From NCBI GenBank assembly GCA_016932315.1, contig JAFGDD010000018.1:1-64000 (forward strand): a DNA stretch of 64,000 nt. The letters run 5' to 3'. A program made the position numbers and the translations under genes. Of this stretch, positions 18,232 to 25,717 are shown one piece after another. The stretch's first letter is position 1. Every line of letters starts with the position of its first letter. The notes below the pieces were generated by a model. It did no database searches, was not told the origin of the DNA, and saw nothing but the letters and a program-made list of their open reading frames with translations. The DNA comes from Candidatus Woesearchaeota archaeon. GTDB taxonomy: Archaea > Nanobdellota > Nanobdellia > Woesearchaeales > SM23-78.

Positions 18232-18420
18232 ATGGCGAAAAAACAAGTATGCAGGAGCTGCAAGATATTCACAGAAGACGACGTGTGCCCAGTCTGCAAG
18301 AGGAAAAACCTCTCAACAGTGTGGCAAGGCAGAGTGCAATTCCTAAATATTGGCAAATCAGTCATCGCAAAGAAGATGGGCGTAGAGAAAGACGGCGAAT
18401 ACGCCATCAAGGTAAGATAA
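18232..18420 (+). CDS. spt4: transcription elongation factor Spt4 (RpoE'')
   Basis: 62 aa with a zinc finger CxxC…CxxC (C7, C10, C19, C22) and the core NIGKSVIAKKMGVEKDGEYAIKV. With Spt5 it keeps RNA polymerase processive. ATG 18232 follows GTTGATAAT; upstream in-frame codons belong to the Shine-Dalgarno region. Confidence 0.93.
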   Translation: MAKKQVCRSCKIFTEDDVCPVCKRKNLSTVWQGRVQFLNIGKSVIAKKMGVEKDGEYAIKVR

Positions 18421-18444
18421 GCGCATGATCAGAGAGTGATTATT

Positions 18445-18768
18445 ATGAACATACAAATAATTAATGATGAGAAGAAACAACTGCTTAAGAAAAGGACATT
18501 AACAGGAAAGCTGGGATATGAAGGCAAGACTCCAGGAAGACTGGAATTAAGGAAAGAAATTGCTCACAAACTCAATGCAAAAGAAGAATTGGTATTGGTC
18601 AAGCAATTAAAGCCAGACTACGGCAACCAGTCAGCGCACTTCATAATCGAAATATATGATGATGCAGAAACCATGAAGCAGGTAGAGCAGAACTACATGC
18701 TCTTAAGGCACGGCCAAGGAGAGCAAAAAGAATCCAAGCCAGCAGAAGAAGCAGCAGAGAAGAAATAA
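18445..18768 (+). CDS. rps24e: 30S ribosomal protein S24e
   Basis: 107 aa. Conserved features: NDEKKQLLKKRTLTG, the TPGRLELRKEIAHKL segment and FIIEIYDDAE. An acidic tail follows. ATG 18445 with GAGTGATT upstream is chosen over the GTG at 18436, which is in the Shine-Dalgarno. Confidence 0.93.
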   Translation: MNIQIINDEKKQLLKKRTLTGKLGYEGKTPGRLELRKEIAHKLNAKEELVLVKQLKPDYGNQSAHFIIEIYDDAETMKQVEQNYMLLRHGQGEQKESKPAEEAAEKK

Positions 18769-18804
18769 ACATTAATTAAAAATCATAATTCGGAGAAAAA
18801 TAAA

Positions 18805-19014
18805 ATGGCAGATGACAAGAAAGGAGCAGCAAAGAAACCAGCAGGGCCGGTAAAGAAAGGCAAGGCTTACAAGATAAGCAAGGTTTATGAAGTCAGCGGA
18901 GGACACGTCAGCAAGAAAAACAAGACCTGCCCCAAGTGCGGACCAGGAACCTTCATGGCAAACCACAAAGACCGATGGACCTGCGGCAAATGCAAGTATT
19001 CTGAGAAGAAGTAA
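18805..19014 (+). CDS. rps27ae: 30S ribosomal protein S27ae
   Basis: 69 aa. An Ala/Lys-rich N-terminus is followed by the zinc ribbon [22 protein letters not shown]. Last gene of the rpo7 operon, in the standard archaeal order. Confidence 0.93.
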   Translation: MADDKKGAAKKPAGPVKKGKAYKISKVYEVSGGHVSKKNKTCPKCGPGTFMANHKDRWTCGKCKYSEKK

Positions 19015-19170
19015 GATTTTTTCTAATTTTTTATCTTTATAATCAGCAATAACTTCAACTCAATTCGAATTCTTAACAAAACATATATAAGAGGGCATCT
19101 TAACAGGTTGTATTAAGGCATTAAAAAAGAGGAGAATGAATAATTAAAAACAAAAACCAAGGTGATAATA

Positions 19171-21396
19171 ATGAAGAAAGCCAACAATTTTTGGGAAACG
19201 ATTACAGTTTCTATCGGAATACTGATGCTCGTCGCAGTTCTTTTACTGGCAGGCTGCAAAACAATACCTCCATCAGGTCCAGGAACCGGCGGAACAGGAG
19301 GCACCGGAGGCACAGGCACAGTTCTTACTCAAGGAACTTATGAGCCTGCACAAGTCTTTGACCCAACCATAGATTTGAATGCCAAGAACTTTAAGACAGA
19401 GGCAGAGTTTGAGGCTTTTGTGAAATCAAATGCTGCAAGCAATTATTATGGGTATTATAGAGGTGGAGGAGGAATAATGTATGATATGGCTATGGAGAAA
19501 TCAATTTCTTCTGTTGCGCCAACAGCAGCCGGAGCTGATAGCAATGCAGCAGTTCAAGTGAATGCAGAGGAAGGAGACTTCTCAACTACCAACAACCAGG
19601 TTAGCGGAGTTGATGAAGGAGACATCATGAAGACAGATGGAGAATATATATACACTATCACTGGCAACACAGTCTTCATAATAAAGGCTTACCCTGGGGC
19701 AGACGCAGAAATAGTATCAACCATCAAGTTCAAGGACAATATCAACCCGTCAGGCTTGTTCATTAACGGGGACCACCTTGCAGTGTACGGCAACTTCTAT
19801 GACCTTGATTATTTCAAAAGCATTGACTTTGTCCCAAGGCAGGGCATGTCATTCTTCAACATATACGACTTAAGCGACAAGGAAGAGCCTGACTTAGTCA
19901 AGGAGTACAAGTTCGAGGGCAACTACTTTGAGTCAAGGATGACTGATGATTATGTGTATTTCATAACAACCACAGGAGCATATTACAGGGATGTTTACCC
20001 AACCCCTTTGATTGTTGAAGGCAATGTGAAAAGCTCAATACCTATTGACAAGATATATTATTACCCCATACCTTACCAGACAGTGCAGTTCGCCAACATA
20101 CACGCAATCAAAATAACAGAGCCAGAGCAGGACGTGAACTCCAAGAGCATCGCTGTTGAGGCAAGCCAGAACATGTACATGTCAGAGAATAACATCTTCA
20201 TAACCTACACAGAATACATTAATGAATGGGAGCTCAGGAACAAGATAACCATTGACTTAGTAACGCCGCAGCTGACAGACTCTGACAAAGAGCTGATTAA
20301 GAAGATAAAAGCAACAGACAATGACGTGCTTTCACAGCCAGAAAAGGAATCCAAGATACTGCAAATCGTTCAGTCATACGTTAATTATATGGATAACAAG
20401 GAGCAGGAAGATTTCAACGACCAGGTTGACGAGGAATTGCAGAAAAAGCTCGATGAGTACGAGTACATGGAATACACTATAATAAACAAGGTAAGCGTTG
20501 ACAATGGTGAGATAAGCATTGCAGCCAACGGCAAAGTGCCAGGCCACGTTAACAACCAGTTCAGCATGGACGAATACAAAAACATATTCAGGATAGCCAC
20601 CACTATTAGCGCAAGGTGGACTTACTGGGCAGAGGAAGAGAAAGAAACCCAGTCAACCAACAACATCTTTACCCTGGACAAAGACCTTGACGTTATGGAC
20701 TCATTAAAAGGATTAGCAAAAGGAGAGCAGATATACTCAACAAGGTTCATGGGAGAAAGGCTTTACATGGTGACCTTCAGGCAGGTTGACCCATTCTTTG
20801 TGATAGACTTAAGCAACCCGAACGACATTACCGAGCTGGGAAAACTAAAGATTCCAGGCTTCTCAAGATACCTGCACCCATACGATGAGAACACCATAAT
20901 CGGGATAGGAAGGGATACCAGCGCCACCGGAAGGCAGGAAGGGCTTAAAATAAGCCTCTTTGATGTTACAGATGTTGAGCATCCAAAAGAGATAGCCAAG
21001 TTTGTGACAGAAGAAGACTATGCGCAGAGCACAGCAGAATACGAGCACAAAGCCTTCTTGTTCAGCAAGGCAAACAACCTGCTCGTAATACCAGCTTACA
21101 GTTATAACTATGGGCGCTGCTGGGGAGATGTTTGCACAACAGGCACTGGCGGCACAGGATACAACGGAGCATTTGTATTCAAGATAACCAAGGACGAGAT
21201 AACCTTGAGAGGATTAATCGACCACTCACAAGGAAGCGACAACTACTACAGCCCAGCAGTTGAGAGAAGCCTGTACATCAAGGACATGCTCTACACCAAG
21301 TCACCCAACCTTCTCAGGATTAATGAGCTCAGCGACCTAAGCAAGGTCAAGAACATAGACTTGGAGACGACCACAGGAGCTTATCCGGTGTACTAA
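19171..21396 (+). CDS. secreted lipoprotein with beta-propeller domain
   Basis: 741 aa of the archaeal/bacterial 'C-terminal beta-propeller' secreted family (Beta_propel type). The signal peptide ends in the lipobox LLAGC near residue 27, followed by a Gly/Thr linker (GTGGTGGTGG). The recognisable motif VSGVDEGDIMKTDGEYIYTITGN opens the propeller. Function unknown; it sits outside the membrane. GTG 19162 is in the GGTGATAATA Shine-Dalgarno, so ATG 19171 is used. Confidence 0.85.
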   Translation: MKKANNFWETITVSIGILMLVAVLLLAGCKTIPPSGPGTGGTGGTGGTGTVLTQGTYEPAQVFDPTIDLNAKNFKTEAEFEAFVKSNAASNYYGYYRGGGGIMYDMAMEKSISSVAPTAAGADSNAAVQVNAEEGDFSTTNNQVSGVDEGDIMKTDGEYIYTITGNTVFIIKAYPGADAEIVSTIKFKDNINPSGLFINGDHLAVYGNFYDLDYFKSIDFVPRQGMSFFNIYDLSDKEEPDLVKEYKFEGNYFESRMTDDYVYFITTTGAYYRDVYPTPLIVEGNVKSSIPIDKIYYYPIPYQTVQFANIHAIKITEPEQDVNSKSIAVEASQNMYMSENNIFITYTEYINEWELRNKITIDLVTPQLTDSDKELIKKIKATDNDVLSQPEKESKILQIVQSYVNYMDNKEQEDFNDQVDEELQKKLDEYEYMEYTIINKVSVDNGEISIAANGKVPGHVNNQFSMDEYKNIFRIATTISARWTYWAEEEKETQSTNNIFTLDKDLDVMDSLKGLAKGEQIYSTRFMGERLYMVTFRQVDPFFVIDLSNPNDITELGKLKIPGFSRYLHPYDENTIIGIGRDTSATGRQEGLKISLFDVTDVEHPKEIAKFVTEEDYAQSTAEYEHKAFLFSKANNLLVIPAYSYNYGRCWGDVCTTGTGGTGYNGAFVFKITKDEITLRGLIDHSQGSDNYYSPAVERSLYIKDMLYTKSPNLLRINELSDLSKVKNIDLETTTGAYPVY

Positions 21397-21456
21397 AATT
21401 ATTTCAAATTTTTTATTTTTTTATTTTTTATTATATTTTTTGGATTTTTTCTATTT

Positions 21457-22017
21457 TTATTTTATTATCTCTTTCAGGAGAGAAGGGAACTCTTTTATGG
21501 TTGCTTCATCATCAAAGTGGCCTTTATTATGCTCCAGGATTATTTTAGCATTAAGCTTTTCCTTGAATATCTTTGAGTCTTCAACAGGCACGAACACATC
21601 ATTGTCTGAGAAGAATGCAACAAATTTTTTGGAGTTTTTTCTTACTTTTTCCCAATTGATTGGCGTGCTGAGCCAGGGTTTTGCTATATCTTTTTCCTCT
21701 TTGCTTTCTAGGCCTTTTAAGTGAACAAACCCCGCAACAAGGAACACTCCGCCAAATTTTATTTTCGTGTCTATAGACTCAAGATATCGCAAAATCGTTT
21801 GGCATCCAATAGAATGGCCAATGAGAATAGTATTTTGGTCAGGCTTTATTATTTTTTTTAAAGCACCAACCCAGGTATTAATTCTTGGGTTTTCAGGGTC
21901 AGGCATTGCCGGAGCAAATACTGTGTATCCTCGCTCTTCTAATTCGTGTTTTAGCCAGGGGAACCAGCAGTTTTCAGGATTGCCTTCCCATCCATGAACT
22001 AAATATGCTTTTTTCAT
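21457..22017 (-). CDS. RBBP9/YdeN-type alpha/beta hydrolase
   Basis: 186 aa. N-terminal YLVHGWEGNPE (oxyanion region), nucleophile S69 in GHSIG, an Asp in FFSDNDVFVP and the catalytic His in KGHFDDEA. A small serine hydrolase; physiological ester unknown. Confidence 0.85.
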   Translation of the reverse strand: MKKAYLVHGWEGNPENCWFPWLKHELEERGYTVFAPAMPDPENPRINTWVGALKKIIKPDQNTILIGHSIGCQTILRYLESIDTKIKFGGVFLVAGFVHLKGLESKEEKDIAKPWLSTPINWEKVRKNSKKFVAFFSDNDVFVPVEDSKIFKEKLNAKIILEHNKGHFDDEATIKEFPSLLKEIIK

Positions 22018-22072
22018 GGTTGCCAGAAGAATTAATCATATTTAAATAATTTATCTTATAATAATTCTAAAA

Positions 22073-22366
22073 TCAGGCTACAATCCTTATTCCGCCATCT
22101 TCTGGTATGAGGGTTACTTCACCTTTTAGTTTGTATTTCTCAGCCAGCTTCTTTGGAATCCTTAGGCCCAGGCTTTTCCCCCAGGGTGTGAGCTTTGCAG
22201 AGTAGCGCTTCATCTCGCGATACTTATTAGCTACTTCGTGCAGTTGCTTCATGTCAACAATTTCAGAATTACAATTGGAGCATTTGTAATACTTGTATTC
22301 TACTCCTTCAGGAGTCTTGGCTTTCATCTCTTTCATTTCAGAGTTGCATTCAGAGCATTTTTTCAT
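22073..22366 (-). CDS. MqsA/YgiT-like antitoxin: zinc finger plus AbrB domain
   Basis: 97 aa with CxxC…CxxC (CSEC and CSNC) followed by a swapped-hairpin AbrB/SpoVT segment (RYSAKLTPWGKSLGLRIPKKLAEKY). It overlaps the upstream DUF4258-like gene by 4 nt, the typical layout of a type II toxin–antitoxin pair. It probably binds the toxin and its own promoter. Confidence 0.75.
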   Translation of the reverse strand: MKKCSECNSEMKEMKAKTPEGVEYKYYKCSNCNSEIVDMKQLHEVANKYREMKRYSAKLTPWGKSLGLRIPKKLAEKYKLKGEVTLIPEDGGIRIVA

Positions 22367-22593
22367 TTTCTGACCTCGATTGTTACGATGATGATTCTTT
22401 CACCTTGAATCCGGTCTACACAGACCACTGTGAACTCTTCGTATTCTCTGCAGAACTTGTAGTTGTTCTTGCCGTGCCTGACAACCCGGCCGCCTTTGAG
22501 AGTTGCCTCTATCATGTCCGGCGTTACTCCTCTTTGCATTGCGCGGATAAAGGCGTGCCTCTTTATTTCGAACTCGAACTTGGAAAAGTCCAT
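22363..22593 (-). CDS. DUF4258/RelE-like toxin
   Basis: 76 aa: FEIKRHAFIRAMQRGVTPDMIEATLKGG, then YKFCREYEEFTVVCVDRI and a terminal IIIVTIEV strand. This is the pattern of DUF4258 proteins, distant relatives of RelE mRNA interferases. First gene of the pair. Confidence 0.72.
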   Translation of the reverse strand: MDFSKFEFEIKRHAFIRAMQRGVTPDMIEATLKGGRVVRHGKNNYKFCREYEEFTVVCVDRIQGERIIIVTIEVRK

Positions 22594-22677
22594 TTGATAC
22601 TCCTTGATATCTCATAATATCAATTAATATGAATCATTTTATATACTTTTTGTTTTAGAACCCCTTAATAAAATACT

Positions 22678-23139
22678 ATGGTAAAAAAGTGCAAGATTTC
22701 CGGCAACTTCACCATAACTTTTATAAAACCTTTTATTCCTATTAACTGCATGACTGACTTAGTAGCCTGCCTTAGCACTGGCAAAGGAACATGGACTGGA
22801 GTGTTGAAGCTAATCAGCAAGCTAGAGTTCGACAACATATTTCTCGTTGCCAACCAGTGGAGCAAGGAGAACCTCAAGATTAAAAAACAAAACATCCATT
22901 TCATCATTATCAATTCTGAGGACAATACAAGCAAGATACGGGACAGCATAACCAGCCAGCTTGAAGGAAAAATAAAAGGCTTTGATGTTGCCGTCAACCT
23001 TGACTCTGGCACTGGCAAAGAGCACACAGCAATAATCACTGCATTAATCAAGCTGGGATTTGCATTAAGGTTTGTCGTGGCAGAAGGCGATGAGATAGAG
23101 GAAGTATCGACTAATGTTTCTTATGGCGGAGAAGAATAA
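22678..23139 (+). CDS. hypothetical Rossmann-like protein, possibly CARF-related
   Basis: 153 aa. Alternating strands and helices; the segment VNLDSGTGKEHTAIITALIKLG resembles the strand–loop–helix of CARF ligand-binding domains (D/N-S-G-T-G-K). No effector domain is fused and no CRISPR array is seen. Similarity is my pattern impression only. Confidence 0.4.
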   Translation: MVKKCKISGNFTITFIKPFIPINCMTDLVACLSTGKGTWTGVLKLISKLEFDNIFLVANQWSKENLKIKKQNIHFIIINSEDNTSKIRDSITSQLEGKIKGFDVAVNLDSGTGKEHTAIITALIKLGFALRFVVAEGDEIEEVSTNVSYGGEE

Positions 23140-23148
23140 GCGGGGCGG

Positions 23149-23450
23149 AAAAAGTTGTTCTGTTTGACTTGACTGCTCGCATTTGCGTCCACCACCTTGC
23201 AAACTTTTGATTCTGATTTCCGAAGGCGCTATCTCCCCGTATGGTCACAAAAACTCTGTTTTTGGGACAAACGAAACTTGTTTTGTTGTGCTAGAAAACT
23301 TTGTTTTCTTCGCACATCAAAAGAGCCCTGCTCTTTTGCTTGGGTAACCCCCAATTAACGCGCCAATCTTATGTTACCGTAGAAGTTTGCACCTGATGGC
23401 GGTGGTGGACTTAATGCTCGCCTTATTTATTTAGGCGGTAACTTTTTTTT
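23149..23450. repeat. fold-back element E with internal hairpin array
   Basis: The outer pairing is AAAAAGTTG (23149–) with GGTAACTTTTTTT (23437–). Next come GTCCACCACC (23187–23196) with GGTGGTGGAC (23401–23410), then TGCAAACTT (~23198–23206) with AAGTTTGCA (~23383–23391). In between are small hairpins: 7-bp CAAAAAC-TCT-GTTTTTG (23248–23264), CGAAAC-TT-GTTTTG, AGAAAAC-TTT-GTTTTCT (23293–23309), a 9-bp stem with CCT loop (23318–23338), and GGTAAC/GTTACC. GTGC and CGCAC separate neighbouring hairpins. No gene seen. Confidence 0.78.
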
Positions 23451-23530
23451 CTGTGAAGCTTTTCAAAGCAAACATATAAATATAAGCTTATCCAAGATTG
23501 TTAAATAATAAAAATTCAGGGGGTGATTTG

Positions 23531-23944
23531 ATGGCTGGTGAAGAACTTGCGATGCTTGGACCATACGCAGCTTTGTTCGGCGCATTTCTCGCGCTAGGGA
23601 TTGTAATCCTGATAGTGCTTTATGTGTATTATGCGCTTGCGTGGATGACTATTGCTAGGAAGCTTAATTATGACAAGCCATGGCTTGCATGGATACCCAT
23701 TGCCAACGCATTCTTGATACCGATCCTGGCGAAGAAGAAATGGCCTTGGGGGTTCATCTTCCTTGTGCCTATTGTAGGAGCAGTTTTCTACTTCATCTGG
23801 ACCTGGAACATTTACGAGCAGAGAAAGTATCCTGGTTGGCTGTGCCTGGCAATCCTAGTTGGATTGATACCAGTGATTGGATGGCTGGGGGGCATTGCAA
23901 ACCTGGTCATAACAGGACTGGTGGCGTGGTCTGACAGAAAGTAA
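23531..23944 (+). CDS. small membrane protein (DUF5684-like)
   Basis: 137 aa with about four membrane helices. The pattern WMTIARKLNYDKPWLAWIPIANAF and a second GLIPVIGWLGGIANLV motif resemble DUF5684-type 'inner membrane' proteins. Function unknown. GGGGGTGATTT before ATG 23531 decides the start over the one at 23498. Confidence 0.7.
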   Translation: MAGEELAMLGPYAALFGAFLALGIVILIVLYVYYALAWMTIARKLNYDKPWLAWIPIANAFLIPILAKKKWPWGFIFLVPIVGAVFYFIWTWNIYEQRKYPGWLCLAILVGLIPVIGWLGGIANLVITGLVAWSDRK

Positions 23945-24025
23945 AAATATTTTATTTTTTTCTTTTGTTATATTAATTATTTCTTATCATATTGAAAGAA
24001 TTCTAAATAATGCTCAGATCAATTA

Positions 24026-24760
24026 TTAGTTCATTATTCCAAGAAGGTTGTACATTGTTCTGTCTGCAACTCTTACCATGTCGTTGTAACTCTTGGCTTC
24101 GAGAATGATGCAGTAATCATAGGAATAAGCAATGTTTTTGTCGCTCAATGTGAGCCATATCACCAAGGTTTGGTTGCTTGAATCCTTGCAAGTTATTATT
24201 GGCGTTCCTGTCTCAACATTTGTATTTTTTGGTGGCTTAATAAATGCTGAGTGCGTTGGTACGTTTAGTAACTGGTATTTGTCTCCTGTAATCCTGGCTA
24301 TCTCAACGCCTGCAATGATTATAGTATTATTCTCTGCGTCAGGGTCTAGGGTGATGAATATCCTGCCATTATTGTCCCTTACCTCAAAGAATTTACCCCT
24401 TAGGTTGGCGTCAATAGGTATGTCTTCGAGCTCTTTTGGGTGGTAGTAGAATGGTATCCAGTAAGGCTGGTCTCCTTTTTGCACTTTGGTGTACCAGAAG
24501 CCGTCGCTGTGCTTAATGAAATCAAATCCGTTGTACTTGTTATTCTCAAAATTAATCTTCCTGATAAGAGCAGGCACAAGCACAATTCCCAGGAATATTA
24601 TGACAAGCACTGCTGTGAATATGATAAATTTCAGGTTGCTCTTCCTGCTGTCTTTCTTCTTCTTTTCAAACTTTTCCTCAGCAGAAACATCTTTTTCCTG
24701 CTCTTCTTGCTGCGGCTTGTCTTTCTTATTCTTTTTCTCAACTGCAACTGGCTTATTCAT
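24026..24760 (-). CDS. membrane-anchored exported protein, paralogous pair member 1
   Basis: 244 aa. A Lys/Glu-rich cytoplasmic N-terminus (1–45), one membrane helix (about 47–68), then an exported domain with two cysteines near the end (ITCKDSS…YDYCIILEA). Its C-terminal layout (VIxxL(T/N)xSD/N…DxCIxLxA…R.L.Y) parallels the upstream gene, with which it overlaps by 8 nt. Function unknown. Confidence 0.6.
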   Translation of the reverse strand: MNKPVAVEKKNKKDKPQQEEQEKDVSAEEKFEKKKKDSRKSNLKFIIFTAVLVIIFLGIVLVPALIRKINFENNKYNGFDFIKHSDGFWYTKVQKGDQPYWIPFYYHPKELEDIPIDANLRGKFFEVRDNNGRIFITLDPDAENNTIIIAGVEIARITGDKYQLLNVPTHSAFIKPPKNTNVETGTPIITCKDSSNQTLVIWLTLSDKNIAYSYDYCIILEAKSYNDMVRVADRTMYNLLGIMN

Positions 24761-25337
24761 TTTGTATCACACCGTAATAAGAATACAATAACCTGTCCCT
24801 CAATATCAAGAAATCCTGCCCTCTGGCGTTCAGGTAGATGCAATTATCAACATCCACAATGCTGGTATTATCTGACATGTTCAGCACAATGACCGGCGTC
24901 TTGAGCGTGGCATTTGCACAGGTCAGCACTGGCAAGTCAGGGTATTGCTCAGATGCATTGAGAACTCCATTATACACTACCTTGCCGAGCAGCTGCGACA
25001 AGTCAAACCTCACCATCTCCATTAGCTGGATATTGTTTGTATCATAAGGGTTGAATGTGATAGTTATCATGTAAGCTTCTTTTAGCTTGTTAGTAATAAC
25101 GCTTGAAAGATTAATTCCTTCTATTTGTTTGGGCAAGGAGTAAAAAGCCATTTGCTGGCCATTAATCTTGGTGACATAAACATTGCCCTGAATCTCAAAC
25201 TTGTACTTGCCGTAGCGCATCTCATTGCCCACAGTGCCAAGCATCACTCCAAAAGCAGAGAATATCATGATAGCAGCAAGAATAACACTAATCAGAATCT
25301 GCTTCTTCTTATCACTCGCTCTCTCACGCCTACCCAT
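24753..25337 (-). CDS. membrane-anchored exported protein, paralogous pair member 2
   Basis: 194 aa: basic N-terminus MGRRERASDKKKQ, a membrane helix (about 14–36), then an exported domain ending LTCANAT…VVDVDNCIYLNARGQDFLILRDRLLYSYYG, matching its neighbour's C-terminus. ATG 25337 follows a TATA-like CTTTTTAAACC; the frame's earlier start at 25439 is rejected. Confidence 0.6.
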   Translation of the reverse strand: MGRRERASDKKKQILISVILAAIMIFSAFGVMLGTVGNEMRYGKYKFEIQGNVYVTKINGQQMAFYSLPKQIEGINLSSVITNKLKEAYMITITFNPYDTNNIQLMEMVRFDLSQLLGKVVYNGVLNASEQYPDLPVLTCANATLKTPVIVLNMSDNTSIVDVDNCIYLNARGQDFLILRDRLLYSYYGVIQNE

Positions 25338-25393
25338 AGGCCAAGGAATAAAATAAGGGTTTAAAAAGCTTGCTGAAAAAATAAAAATATGTT

Positions 25394-25662
25394 GAAGAAA
25401 TCGCCTTAGCCATTCGCTCGTCAAACTTTTAGAAAGCATTGTTGATAGGACAAGCGTCCTAAGGTCGAAATTTCTTAGAAGAACAAAACCTTATGCGTTG
25501 CGCGGGGTCGCGCCGCCGGGCGCGCAGCATCATCGATAATAATTGCTTAAATTTCGAAGACGCTTGTCAACAACGCAAATAAGAAAATTTGTTCCTTACT
25601 ACTTAAATTTTCCGTTTTATACAGGCCTCGCTCGCATCTTGGCATATGCCCGAATTTTTCTA
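25394..25662. repeat. fold-back element H
   Basis: The left end GAAGAAATCGCCTTAGCC resembles the reverse complement of element B's right end. Stacked stems: CAAGCGTC (25451–25458) with GACGCTTG (25559–25566); CGAAATTT (25466–25473) with AAATTTCG (25549–25556); and ATGC..TGCGCG (25493–25504) with CGCGCAGCAT (25521–25530) around a GC-rich loop. The right part to 25662 is less clear. No gene seen in 25338–25717 apart from the AlaRS promoter. Confidence 0.6.
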
Positions 25663-25683
25663 TAACACCTCAAAATGCAAAAG

Positions 25684-25694
25684 CTTTTAATAGC
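25684..25694 (+). promoter_or_regulatory. TATA-like box of alaS
   Basis: CTTTTAATAGC about 25–30 nt before ATG 25718; implies a leaderless alaS mRNA. Confidence 0.4.
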
Positions 25695-25717
25695 CATTTT
25701 CTACTCTATGTCTTAAC

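Noticed and set aside
22400-22615. 71-aa frame overlapping the DUF4258-like gene
   Set aside because: Shadow frame on the same strand; the 22363–22593 product has the family pattern and the 4-nt overlap with its antitoxin.
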